Origin: a virus
Direction: 5' to 3' (one strand)
DNA: 43,632 nucleotides
IMG/VR virus record: IMGVR_UViG_3300021440_000008
Span: 1-43,632 of that record
Part shown: piece after piece, positions 1-6,774 of the stretch
How the letters are laid out: each line of letters opens with the position of its first letter
Position numbering within the stretch: the stretch's first letter is position 1
Program-made: the position numbers and the translations under genes
Notes under the pieces: generated by a model
Told to the model about the DNA's origin: nothing
The model's database searches: none
Seen by the model: only the letters and a program-made list of their open reading frames with translations

Positions 1-22
1 CGCCGCAACGTACGACGCAACG
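1..22. repeat. Terminal overlap, left copy (identical to 43611-43632)
   Basis: The first 22 bases are identical to the last 22. Collapsing the two copies keeps the DUF6745 gene in frame; abutting the ends without overlap would shift the frame. The identity lies inside a tandem repeat, so it could be an assembly overlap, a collapsed repeat or true redundancy. No longer prefix/suffix match is present. Confidence 0.85.
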
Positions 23-199
23 ATAGCCGCAACGTACGCCGCAACGATAGACGCAACGGACGACGCAACGAGAGCCGCAACGTACGCCGCAACGAGAGAC
101 GCAACGAGAGCCGCAACGATAGACGCAACGAGAGACGCAACGTACGCCGCAACGTACGACGCAACGATAGCCGCAACGTACGCCGCAACGATAGACGCA
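1..199 (+). repeat. 12-bp coding tandem repeat, left half
   Basis: About 16 in-frame units of 12 bp with the invariant core GCAACG (Ala-Thr), then a variable codon (TAC, ATA, AGA or GAC here) and a codon that is GCC or GAC. Each unit encodes Z-X-Ala-Thr. The tract ends when the final ACG is replaced by AAA. It continues from 43465-43632 at the other window end. It is visibly GC-richer than the rest of the genome. Confidence 0.95.
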
Positions 200-952
200 A
201 AAAAGAAAATCTTTGATAAAAATTCTTACTTTAAATTAGATGTTAAAGGCATGGTTAATTTATCAGTGAGTTTGAATGTTTCAGATTTTGGTATTAAATG
301 TGCTGAGCTTGCATATAGATTTTATCAAGGTGGGAATTTTTGGTCTGGTTGGGTTTCAATGCTTAGTTTTTTTAGACATATAGCAAAGTTACCAATTGAT
401 TATTCAAAATTTGAACATTATGAAAAAGCTGCTATTCATGGTTCATTTAGATTTATCCATGAAGAATTTTGCATTATTTCAGACTTCCCTGTTAAGATTT
501 TACAAGATGAGCAACATCGAGGACACTGCTTTGATGGACCTTATATTGAATGGGCTGATGGGACAGGAATTTATCAAATTCATGGCATGAATGTACCAGC
601 TTGGATTTGCGAAACTAAGCGAGAAGACTTCACAAAAGAGATGATTTTAAGTTGTGAAAACGTAGACCATAGACGTTGTATTATTGAAAAATTAGGAATT
701 ACTCGTGCCATTGAGTTACTTGGTGCCGAAGTAGTTGATACTTATGATTCTCCAGTTGGCGGAAAGTACGAGCTTTTAATGATTGATTATACAAACACAG
801 GAGTTAAAAGACCTTATCTTAAAATGTCTAACCCTAGCTTAAAAGGTGTATTTCATATCGAGGGAGTTGGACCAAATGTCAAAACAGCTAAAGAAGCTAT
901 CATGTTTAGAAACGGGCTAAAAACTTTTATCGAACCAAAGGTATTATCATAA
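1..952 (+). CDS. DUF6745-like repeat protein, 3' part (gene continues from 43198 across the window ends)
   Basis: This is the C-terminal part of a gene that starts at 43198. The open frame runs from base 2 without a stop, so the ATG at 251 is internal. It holds the second half of the tetrapeptide repeat tract (to about 199), a Lys-rich exit, then a globular region of about 250 residues. That region carries GSFRFIHEEFCIISDFP, HRGHCFDGPYIEWADG and HGMNVPAWI, which I recognise as the DUF6745 family; no biochemical function is known to me. Joined through the 22-bp end overlap, the protein is about 454 residues. The stop overlaps the next ATG (TAATG at 949-954 region), so it is translationally coupled to the QQGDV partner. 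The family call is from memory of conserved motifs; the join is seen in the sequence. Confidence 0.8.
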   Translation, partial: AATYDATIAATYAATIDATDDATRAATYAATRDATRAATIDATRDATYAATYDATIAATYAATIDAKKKIFDKNSYFKLDVKGMVNLSVSLNVSDFGIKCAELAYRFYQGGNFWSGWVSMLSFFRHIAKLPIDYSKFEHYEKAAIHGSFRFIHEEFCIISDFPVKILQDEQHRGHCFDGPYIEWADGTGIYQIHGMNVPAWICETKREDFTKEMILSCENVDHRRCIIEKLGITRAIELLGAEVVDTYDSPVGGKYELLMIDYTNTGVKRPYLKMSNPSLKGVFHIEGVGPNVKTAKEAIMFRNGLKTFIEPKVLS

Positions 953-1317
953 TGGAAAATTTAATATATCAACAAGGTGATGTTATTTTAAAATCAATCG
1001 GTACATTCGGCATATTTGAAAAGGAATATGCTGAAATCCCAGAAGACTCAAAAGAAATCCAAGGGAACTTACTTCTTAAGGGTACTACAAATTCTCATGC
1101 TTTATATGGCGGCGAGTTTGTTCTATCTGAAAAAGATGGGGTATTATTTCTTGATGTGATTGAGCCAACTATTTTAGATCACGTTAAAGATCATCGGGTT
1201 GAATCACCGGAACACGCTGAGCACCATGCACAGATTATTGATGTGGGTCAATATTTCTTGGCTCCTCTCATGGAGTACGACCATTTAAAAGAAGAGTCTC
1301 GCCGGGTGGTGGACTAA
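952..1317 (+). CDS. QQGDV-type hypothetical protein, DUF6745 partner
   Basis: A 121-residue protein of unknown function. Residues 7-12 read QQGDVI. The C-terminal half has a His-rich stretch (SPEHAEHHAQI) followed by a glycine/tyrosine turn and EYDHLKEESRRVVD. I associate this QQGDV...HEEH...REY...RxVxD pattern with small proteins encoded next to DUF6745 genes in other genomes; this is recollection, not a search. The ATG overlaps the upstream stop, and the stop overlaps the next ATG (TAATG), so it sits in a tightly coupled operon. The clustered histidines could bind metal, but no catalytic motif is evident. Confidence 0.75.
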   Translation: MENLIYQQGDVILKSIGTFGIFEKEYAEIPEDSKEIQGNLLLKGTTNSHALYGGEFVLSEKDGVLFLDVIEPTILDHVKDHRVESPEHAEHHAQIIDVGQYFLAPLMEYDHLKEESRRVVD

Positions 1318-1718
1318 TGAGTGAGGTTAAAATATGGCACATTACAAATATGCCAACAGAAGCAGGTAGCGAGTTTGTTTCTAAAAGAACTTACGACGCT
1401 AAGGTGCGAGAGCTTGATGCGAAATTGCAGTCGAAGCATGAAGAATATATTCACGCGCAAACTGTTTACAAAAAGTCGAGAGATGAGTGTGTTACCCTCA
1501 AAGCCCATAACGAGAAGCTTAAAACATCAATTGAACTTTCATTACGCGCTCACGACAAATACAAAAAGCATGGTCTTACTCATTACGAAGATTGCGCGTT
1601 TTTAGAGTATGAAGAAAACGAAAATGACTGTGACTGTGGAGTTTTTGAAGATCACATAATGATTTGTGACGCTGCTAAACTCGCCCGTCAGGTGCTTAAA
1701 GAGTTGGGATTAAAATGA
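1317..1718 (+). CDS. Hypothetical coiled-coil, cysteine-containing protein
   Basis: Not recognised. It is 133 residues. Residues about 25-75 are charged and heptad-like (Lys/Glu-rich, ending in TLKAHNEKLKT), suggesting a coiled coil. The C-terminal third has a Cys-rich acidic patch (CAFLEYEENENDCDCG and a later C), which could bind metal. The same TLKA-type heptad recurs in the protein at 2603-3163, hinting at shared ancestry or convergent coiled coils. The start overlaps the upstream stop and the stop overlaps the next start (ATGA). An ORF on the other strand here (1314-1508) is a shadow. Confidence 0.75.
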   Translation: MSEVKIWHITNMPTEAGSEFVSKRTYDAKVRELDAKLQSKHEEYIHAQTVYKKSRDECVTLKAHNEKLKTSIELSLRAHDKYKKHGLTHYEDCAFLEYEENENDCDCGVFEDHIMICDAAKLARQVLKELGLK

Positions 1719-2419
1719 AATCGAAGTTAGAAGAAAAGAAATTAGAGTTGGCAGAAATTCACGCTCATAGACCAATGACTGACATTGAAAAGGCTGCTGT
1801 TGAAGCAGAACAGGGCAGCTTTGCTAGAGTTAGAAAGCTACTTGTGATTTGCTATAAGGAAGCATTCGACGCAGCTACCGACATAGTTATCAAAGAGCTT
1901 GCGAGCGGTGGGGAGTATGAAAGACGGTGGGTTCAGCTTGCAGATGAGAATTGTATCGAGTCTGTTTATCCGTTTGACCCGTCTACAGTAGGCTTACCAA
2001 GCATTTATTCCGATGATTGTGAAGAAATTGACGATAGACAAGCAATTGAATTTATTGAATCCACAGCCCTATCCGCAGAGCGTGCGAAGCGGATTGAGGC
2101 AGAAGAACGTGCTGATATAGCCGAAAATGCTATGCTTGAAATTGAAAGACAAAATGTTGAGTTACATCGAAGAATTGCAGACGAACAAAGTGGCATTCAA
2201 GATCGAACTTTAGAAAAGCACCTAAGATGGGAACTCTCAGCCTGCGAATCAAGGCTTAAAGAAGCGGAAAAGGTGATAAGTGAAATAGAGAAAGTTGACA
2301 GCAACGATTACTTAAAAGGCTTAGACAAACCCACCGACTTCGCAATTCAACAGGCTAAAGGTTTTGCTATCGGTACAATTAAAAACCTATCCAGACAATA
2401 CATGGAGAAAGTGAAATGA
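1715..2419 (+). CDS. Hypothetical coiled-coil protein
   Basis: Not recognised. It is 234 residues and very rich in Glu, Lys, Arg and Ala. A long helical, coiled-coil-like segment covers about residues 118-200. The N-terminal 60 residues are also helical and charged. No enzyme motif or membrane segment is visible. The ATG overlaps the preceding stop and the TGA overlaps the next ATG, so translation is coupled both ways. It lies in a run of small early-region genes that typically encode host-takeover or regulatory factors; that role is inference from position only. Confidence 0.75.
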   Translation: MKSKLEEKKLELAEIHAHRPMTDIEKAAVEAEQGSFARVRKLLVICYKEAFDAATDIVIKELASGGEYERRWVQLADENCIESVYPFDPSTVGLPSIYSDDCEEIDDRQAIEFIESTALSAERAKRIEAEERADIAENAMLEIERQNVELHRRIADEQSGIQDRTLEKHLRWELSACESRLKEAEKVISEIEKVDSNDYLKGLDKPTDFAIQQAKGFAIGTIKNLSRQYMEKVK

Positions 2420-2601
2420 TAAGAGTAGCTATTAACAAAAGAACTGCAAAGCTAGTTGAAGTAACCAGTTCATTTATGGGCGATGTTATCTGGTTAAAAG
2501 ATTATGGTACCATAGACCCGAGAGCTTTAGCTATATACCCGCTTGTTATTTATTCAGACGATAAAAGATTTAATGATTATGAAATTTTAGGGGAGTTGTG
2601 A
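2416..2601 (+). CDS. Hypothetical small protein
   Basis: Not recognised. It is 61 residues, starting MIRVAINKRTAKLVEVTSSF, with a predicted mixed alpha/beta composition and no Cys motif or membrane helix. The start overlaps the upstream stop by ATGA, and the following gene begins one base after its stop. Coding status rests on the perfectly packed position in the operon and an uninterrupted frame. Confidence 0.65.
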   Translation: MIRVAINKRTAKLVEVTSSFMGDVIWLKDYGTIDPRALAIYPLVIYSDDKRFNDYEILGEL

Positions 2602-2602
2602 A

Positions 2603-3163
2603 ATGAAAACAGATAAGCCGAGAGAGTTTTGGATAAGTTCTGATAATGGAGAAGCATGGGACGATAAGCCTAACGATTATGCAATTAAACAATTTGGTCC
2701 TTTTGCTCATGTTATAGAGTGTTTTGCCATCGAACAAAAAGTTGCGGAGATTACCTACGCTAAAAATGCGGAGATTGAGGATTTAAAAGCTGATTTCAAA
2801 AGAGTAGATAATATCAATAGGGAATTAAATAACAAACTCCTCTATCACGATAAAATCGTTGAGCACAATATCGACTTAAACATTAAGATAACTGGATTTG
2901 AAAGTGAAAACGCTACCCTCAAAGCCCAACTCAAAGAGCACGAAGACAAAGGACTTACTATCTATGGACGCAAGATCGAAGTCCTGCGAGGAACTATTGA
3001 CACTTTGGAAGCTGAAAACGCCACTCTGAAAGCTCAGTTGGAGAAGTGTAAGCAGCAGAGAGACAATTTAATAATGGTCCGAAGATACAAGCATAAAGAT
3101 AATGAGTTAATGATCGAGAATTGCAACGCCGAACTCGCCCAACTACAAAAGGACGGAGAATGA
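2603..3163 (+). CDS. Hypothetical coiled-coil protein with N-terminal PREFWI motif
   Basis: A 186-residue protein. The N-terminus has KPREFWISSDNG followed by an acidic, aromatic segment; a PREFWI-type start is something I associate with small phage proteins of unknown function. Residues about 45-180 are a long coiled coil. It contains an internal duplication: ENATLKAQLKEH and, about 40 residues later, ENATLKAQLEKC. The duplication is visible in the DNA as well (near 2910 and 3018). This suggests an elongated oligomeric protein. The stop overlaps the next start. Confidence 0.75.
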   Translation: MKTDKPREFWISSDNGEAWDDKPNDYAIKQFGPFAHVIECFAIEQKVAEITYAKNAEIEDLKADFKRVDNINRELNNKLLYHDKIVEHNIDLNIKITGFESENATLKAQLKEHEDKGLTIYGRKIEVLRGTIDTLEAENATLKAQLEKCKQQRDNLIMVRRYKHKDNELMIENCNAELAQLQKDGE

Positions 3164-3357
3164 AAAGCACACGAAAACCAATAACAGATTGGGAGCTAGG
3201 TAACGATATACTATTTAAAATTTTAGACAATTGCGGAGAACTAATTAAAGAATGTGAGCTAAAGAAAAGGCAAGACTTAGTTGATTATTTTCAAAGTATT
3301 TATGACAAAACCATTCCGATTTATCGGGAACTATCGGGAAATGAGGCATTAAAATGA
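3160..3357 (+). CDS. Hypothetical small protein
   Basis: Not recognised. It is 65 residues from the ATG at 3160, which overlaps the upstream TGA (ATGA) and is preceded by GGACGGAG. A longer frame from 3121 exists, but it would overlap the upstream gene by over 40 bases and has no better ribosome site. The product is helical and charged (ELIKECELKKRQDLVDYF), with no membrane segment. The stop overlaps the next ATG. Confidence 0.7.
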   Translation: MKSTRKPITDWELGNDILFKILDNCGELIKECELKKRQDLVDYFQSIYDKTIPIYRELSGNEALK

Positions 3358-3800
3358 ATGAACGTAGAGCACTTAAACCAGACGCACAGGCGTTTGACGA
3401 AATTAGAATTAAAACAATTCCGAGATTTAAGGATAGTTATTTGTCGGGATCAGAGTGGCGCATTCATGCTGAGACTGAGTTTTACCGAAAAGGTAAACTA
3501 ATAAAATCTATAGGATGTTCTAATATTGAAAATGCTTGTTATCTTGTTGGAGCTAAGCACATGGAAGCTTGTGATAACGCCTATGGATTTTTCGCAGGTG
3601 AGGGAAATATTTGCGATCAGGAAGGCTGCTGTGAAATAGCTAAATATAAAATGAATAAAAAATTTGATTATTGTAGTGATGGCCATAAATCAGAGAACCC
3701 ATCAGACGCATATAGATTATTTTGCGAGCAACATAAGACAAGAGGCGATAGTGGTTATGATGATGCCGATTCTAACTATATCATTGAGGAGTTAAAATGA
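3354..3800 (+). CDS. Hypothetical cysteine-rich protein
   Basis: Not recognised. It is 148 residues. The first half looks like a beta-rich domain (FYRKGKLIKSIGCSNIENACY). The second half holds a Cys/His cluster: CDQEGCCEIAKYK, FDYCSDGHK and FCEQHK. The CxxxxCC...C...H...CxxH spacing suggests a structural zinc site resembling small treble-clef or zinc-binding folds. ATGA overlaps at both ends couple it to its neighbours. A DNA- or protein-binding role is possible but not shown. Confidence 0.7.
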   Translation: MNERRALKPDAQAFDEIRIKTIPRFKDSYLSGSEWRIHAETEFYRKGKLIKSIGCSNIENACYLVGAKHMEACDNAYGFFAGEGNICDQEGCCEIAKYKMNKKFDYCSDGHKSENPSDAYRLFCEQHKTRGDSGYDDADSNYIIEELK

Positions 3801-3895
3801 TGATAGCACTATATTACCTAAGCTGGTTTATAGGAGCAGGGAGTTTGGTTGTTTTTGGTCCTGTGACTGTGTTGTGTTTGATGGAGGGGTTATGA
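3797..3895 (+). CDS. Small membrane protein
   Basis: A 32-residue frame that starts at an ATG overlapping the upstream TGA. It consists almost wholly of one hydrophobic segment (residues 2-30, including YYLSWFIGAGSLVVFG). Its stop overlaps the ATG of the M15 peptidase. Its position immediately before a peptidoglycan peptidase makes a lysis-helper (holin-like) role conceivable, but a single short transmembrane segment is not diagnostic. The support is packing, membrane character and coupling. Confidence 0.55.
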   Translation: MMIALYYLSWFIGAGSLVVFGPVTVLCLMEGL

Positions 3896-4299
3896 TCTTA
3901 AAAAAAGACCTATTCAAAAGACCATTTAAAATATCAGATGAACACGAAGCTAATGTCGAGCAGCTACTTATCAATGTTAATAAGCTCATGCTTATATACG
4001 GACATGATTTTACTGTAACTTCTGGATATAGAACATTACCGGAACATTTAGCCATTTATAAAGCCAAGGGTATAACAGATCAGTCTAAAATACCGATGAA
4101 GTCTTTGCACCTAAGCGGTCAAGCTGTGGACGTTGTTCCTCATGGATTGCGAGTTAGTGATTTACAAAGCTATATAAAAGATCATATCAGAGTGTGCGAA
4201 GAAATCGGACTTTGGTTTGAAGATTTCAAATACACACCGACATGGGTTCATATTCAGATAGTACCGCCAAAGTCGGGTAATAGGTTCTTTGTACCGTGA
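3892..4299 (+). CDS. M15-family peptidase (endolysin-type, VanY/L-alanyl-D-glutamate peptidase fold)
   Basis: A 135-residue zinc peptidase that would cleave peptide cross-links of peptidoglycan, acting in the periplasm at lysis. Family hallmarks are visible: SGYRT at 44-48, zinc ligands His73 and Asp80 in SLHLSGQAVD, and a WVHIQ motif with His120. The start at 3892 is chosen because it overlaps the upstream TGA and has GAGGGG in front; an in-frame ATG at 3874 lies within the upstream minigene. No signal peptide is visible, so release would need a holin. Length suits a single-domain phage M15 lysin. It is encoded far from the late membrane-protein cluster at 36119-36975. Confidence 0.85.
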   Translation: MILKKDLFKRPFKISDEHEANVEQLLINVNKLMLIYGHDFTVTSGYRTLPEHLAIYKAKGITDQSKIPMKSLHLSGQAVDVVPHGLRVSDLQSYIKDHIRVCEEIGLWFEDFKYTPTWVHIQIVPPKSGNRFFVP

Positions 4300-4314
4300 A
4301 AAATTCATGCAATA

Positions 4315-4578
4315 ATGACAGAAATGGCGAAAAGAATGAGACATAATAAGATACTCCATCAGGATTTCAAAAAAGAATTTCAAGTAGGTGATGTTGTCGA
4401 GGCTCATTCAACTGATAAGCTTTATTACATTACAGCTATCGGAAAGAAACGATGGTTAGGAATGGATAGACGAGGCGTAGAGGCAGTTAGAACTATAATC
4501 GGAACTAATGAATGGCGAAAGCCTGACAACGCAAGAAAAGAAGCGTTTGTTGCTTTTATGAAATCGAGTTATTTATGA
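4315..4578 (+). CDS. Hypothetical small basic protein
   Basis: Not recognised. It is 87 residues and Lys/Arg-rich. The central segment FQVGDVVEAHSTDKLYYITAIGKKRWLG looks like a small beta-barrel (SH3/KOW-like) fold by hydrophobic pattern only. The start is uncertain: ATG at 4315, 4324 and 4336 are all in frame and none has a strong ribosome site. The stop overlaps the next ATG. A nucleic-acid-binding role would fit the charge but is not demonstrated. Confidence 0.65.
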   Translation: MTEMAKRMRHNKILHQDFKKEFQVGDVVEAHSTDKLYYITAIGKKRWLGMDRRGVEAVRTIIGTNEWRKPDNARKEAFVAFMKSSYL

Positions 4579-5156
4579 TCTTCGAAAACGGATACCCAAG
4601 AGTAAATGGATCGAGTGATTTTGAGGACAGCTCACACTTAGCTGGCATATTGGCCATAACTAATTACGAAAACACTGCTGATTGTAGAAGGTATATAAAG
4701 ACTGAGTATGGTGTACTTCAAAAGCATACATATGTACGCTGTGAGAATACAAAATATGATTTCAGTCGAGATCAATTTATACTTTTAGCCGCTGGACTTA
4801 TCAAACAAGGTTATGGTGATTTAGTTGATTTAGATTACGTCACAGGCCGCGATATTATGCCGCCAAGTGTTCGAGGTGTTGCAAGAATCGCAACAGGTAA
4901 AAAAGCGTGGTGGTTCCAAGGGTTATGGCTCAAAGCTGAAATCCTATGGCACTCATACGTTCAGCCTTTAGAAGAATCGAATCAGATTATAGCTTTATGC
5001 TCTGTCTATGGTGATGAGTATTTAAAGCTTTGGACGAAGCATAACAAGCTTTGGAAGTGGTCTATCTATCGCTATTGGAGCCAGCTCGATGGGTCTTGGC
5101 GAGATGAGAAAGAATTATCTGAACACGTTATTAAATATGTTGAGAATAAGATATGA
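4575..5156 (+). CDS. Hypothetical protein
   Basis: Not recognised. It is 193 residues, aromatic-rich (WWFQGLWLKAEILWHSY and many Tyr), with a mixed alpha/beta pattern and no membrane segment or clear catalytic motif. Several Cys residues (37, 56, about 143) are not arranged as a zinc site. ATGA overlaps link it to both neighbours in the operon that ends at 5392. Confidence 0.7.
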   Translation: MIFENGYPRVNGSSDFEDSSHLAGILAITNYENTADCRRYIKTEYGVLQKHTYVRCENTKYDFSRDQFILLAAGLIKQGYGDLVDLDYVTGRDIMPPSVRGVARIATGKKAWWFQGLWLKAEILWHSYVQPLEESNQIIALCSVYGDEYLKLWTKHNKLWKWSIYRYWSQLDGSWRDEKELSEHVIKYVENKI

Positions 5157-5392
5157 TTTCAATGTGGCATAAGAAAGATATGCGTGAAGGTAGATGCGGA
5201 AGAGGTAGGGCTGAGATAAATCAAGGACCTGACAAGTATTGCCCTAAGTGCAAGAACGTTAAACCAAGATCGAAGTTTCAAACTGATAGATCAAGAACAG
5301 ATCAACTCTGTGGGTATTGTTCAGATTGCAATACTAAGAGATCGAAAGCATATCAGATGAAACTAAAAGATGATCTTACACGTATATACTAG
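5153..5392 (+). CDS. Zinc-ribbon protein
   Basis: A 79-residue basic protein with two CxxC knuckles, CPKCKNVKPRSKF and CGYCSDCNTKRSKAY, about 18 residues apart. This CxxC...KPxSxF...CxxC arrangement resembles the zinc-binding part of endonuclease VII/HNH-like phage proteins, but no HNH catalytic His-Asn-His follows, so I call only a zinc ribbon. It overlaps the upstream gene by ATGA and is the last gene of its operon; a 54-base promoter-bearing gap follows. Confidence 0.7.
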   Translation: MISMWHKKDMREGRCGRGRAEINQGPDKYCPKCKNVKPRSKFQTDRSRTDQLCGYCSDCNTKRSKAYQMKLKDDLTRIY

Positions 5393-5410
5393 ACCTAGCC
5401 TGTTAGAATT

Positions 5411-5439
5411 TTGACATAATATCAGTCTGGCACAATAAT
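5411..5439 (+). promoter_or_regulatory. Sigma70-like promoter, predicted to give a leaderless mRNA
   Basis: TTGACA at 5411-5416, a 17-base spacer and AATAAT at 5434-5439. The next start codon is at 5447, only 7 bases past the -10 box, with no Shine-Dalgarno sequence, so transcription would begin at or beside the AUG. It would drive the operon from the metallophosphoesterase through the primase. Confidence 0.7.
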
Positions 5440-5446
5440 ATGGTTA

Positions 5447-6226
5447 ATGAACAAACCACTCCGCATTGTTCTTTTAATTCCTGATACTCATCGACCATAT
5501 CACGACCGCAAAGCGTACTCTCTAATGATCAGATCATTCCAAGATGTAGTTAAGAAGTATTATCTGATAGCTGAATTTGAAATAGTTATCTTAGGTGACT
5601 ATGGTGATTTCTACTCAACATCAGGGCATGAGAAACACCCGATGATTCAACAGAATTTAGTCGCAGAAGTAGAAGATGTAATTGCCGGGCTTGATGAGTT
5701 AGACACTTTATTCCCATTTGCGAAGAAAGTTTTCATCGAGGGCAATCACGAATACAGACTTGAAAGATACCTCATTAACAAAGCACCGGCACTTTTTGGA
5801 ATTACTTCAACAGAACATATACTTCGAATCAATCAGCGTTCTAATTGGCAATTCATACATTATGGGCCTAATCAATCGTATAACGTGGGCGGTAGCGTTC
5901 TAAGAGCAAGACATGAGCCTCTGGCATCATCAGCCAAAGCAACAGCATCTAAGGCTATTTGCTCGCTTGTATATGGTCACATTCACCGCTTAGAAGAGTC
6001 TCACGTTGTGGGTCTCGATGGTACTAATCATGTTTGCTTTTCAGTGGGTTGGTTAGGTGATAAACGAAATGACCGCATCTTTGGTTATGTTAAAGGCCAT
6101 CATCAGTGGCAATTGGGATTTGGACTTATCTTTGTCGATACGTCTACTAATTACTTTTACCACGAGAAAGTACACATATTAGATAACTATTCATGCATGG
6201 CTGCTGGCAAGGTTTATAAGGAATGA
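5447..6226 (+). CDS. Calcineurin-like metallophosphoesterase
   Basis: A 259-residue enzyme expected to hydrolyse phosphoester bonds at a two-metal centre in the cytoplasm; the substrate is unknown. The ordered motifs are all present: PDTHRPYHD (Asp13, His15), GDYGD (Asp51), GNHE (Asn100, His101) and GHIHR (His178, His180). It is the first gene after the promoter at 5411 and starts without a ribosome site. Its position ahead of nuclease and primase genes suggests a DNA-repair or nucleotide-related role, but phage members of this family are rarely characterised. The stop overlaps the next minigene's ATG. Confidence 0.88.
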   Translation: MNKPLRIVLLIPDTHRPYHDRKAYSLMIRSFQDVVKKYYLIAEFEIVILGDYGDFYSTSGHEKHPMIQQNLVAEVEDVIAGLDELDTLFPFAKKVFIEGNHEYRLERYLINKAPALFGITSTEHILRINQRSNWQFIHYGPNQSYNVGGSVLRARHEPLASSAKATASKAICSLVYGHIHRLEESHVVGLDGTNHVCFSVGWLGDKRNDRIFGYVKGHHQWQLGFGLIFVDTSTNYFYHEKVHILDNYSCMAAGKVYKE

Positions 6227-6318
6227 ACAACAAAGAGTTTGAAGGATTATTAGTTGTGTGTTGGTTGTTAGTAGCATTTACGCTTGTTTATATTTATGAA
6301 GATCAAACAAAGGAGTAA
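6223..6318 (+). CDS. Small membrane protein
   Basis: A 31-residue frame whose ATG overlaps the stop of the metallophosphoesterase gene. The middle (residues 8-25, LLVVCWLLVAFTLVYIY) is one clear transmembrane segment flanked by acidic ends. It terminates in AAGGAG, which serves as the ribosome site for the next gene, starting three bases after the stop. No family is recognised. Confidence 0.55.
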   Translation: MNNKEFEGLLVVCWLLVAFTLVYIYEDQTKE

Positions 6319-6320
6319 TC

Positions 6321-6473
6321 ATGGAATTCTTAGATCAAGTTCAACTACTTTTTTTCTTATTCTCGGCTTTATATTATTATCTATTGCTACCTGTATTCTT
6401 ATATTATGCAGCCATCAAGTTAATAAGAGAATGGAAAAGCAAAGGCGTTCAATTAAAACACAAGAAGAGATAA
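6321..6473 (+). CDS. Small membrane protein
   Basis: A 50-residue frame preceded by a strong AAGGAG ribosome site. It has a hydrophobic, aromatic stretch (residues 8-32, including LFFLFSALYYYLLLP) and a basic C-terminus (KLIREWKSKGVQLKHKKR), consistent with an N-out/C-in inner-membrane anchor. A competing frame (6284-6514) is longer, but its starts lack a ribosome site and it overlaps both neighbours. Function is unknown. Confidence 0.55.
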   Translation: MEFLDQVQLLFFLFSALYYYLLLPVFLYYAAIKLIREWKSKGVQLKHKKR

Positions 6474-6477
6474 ACAG

Positions 6478-6717
6478 ATGGGCGGTTTCAAGCGTGGACA
6501 ATTTGAAATCGTAATATCTCCAGACGATACTGTCGATTTACACGACATATCAGATCCACAAGTTTATGCTCAAATTAAAATCATGGTACAACATCTAGTC
6601 AAATCAGGCACTGTTGCTGATGTCGGACTAGCATATATAGCGGCTGCAATTACTTTCATCATGGATCGTCAATTACTCATTGGAGAATATGATCCAGACG
6701 TTGATTTATTTCATTGA
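6478..6717 (+). CDS. Hypothetical protein
   Basis: Not recognised. It is 79 residues, acidic, with an N-terminal beta-like segment (FEIVISPDDTVDLHD) and a helical C-terminal half (VADVGLAYIAAAITFIMDRQLL). It starts five bases after the preceding minigene, within the replication operon. A short non-coding gap of 57 bases follows before the nuclease gene. It could be a small accessory factor; nothing more can be supported. Confidence 0.65.
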   Translation: MGGFKRGQFEIVISPDDTVDLHDISDPQVYAQIKIMVQHLVKSGTVADVGLAYIAAAITFIMDRQLLIGEYDPDVDLFH

Positions 6718-6774
6718 CCCAAGTCCTACAATTCCACAACATGGGTATATAACGAACAAACAATCAGAGGAAAG

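Noticed and set aside
251-952. A separate 233-residue gene starting at ATG 251
   Set aside because: The same frame is open back to base 2 through the repeat tract and joins the gene from 43198; ATG 251 has no ribosome site.
6284-6514. 76-residue hydrophobic frame overlapping two minigenes
   Set aside because: Starts lack a ribosome site and it overlaps 6321-6473 and 6478-6717, which have better starts; it could still be real, but support is weaker.
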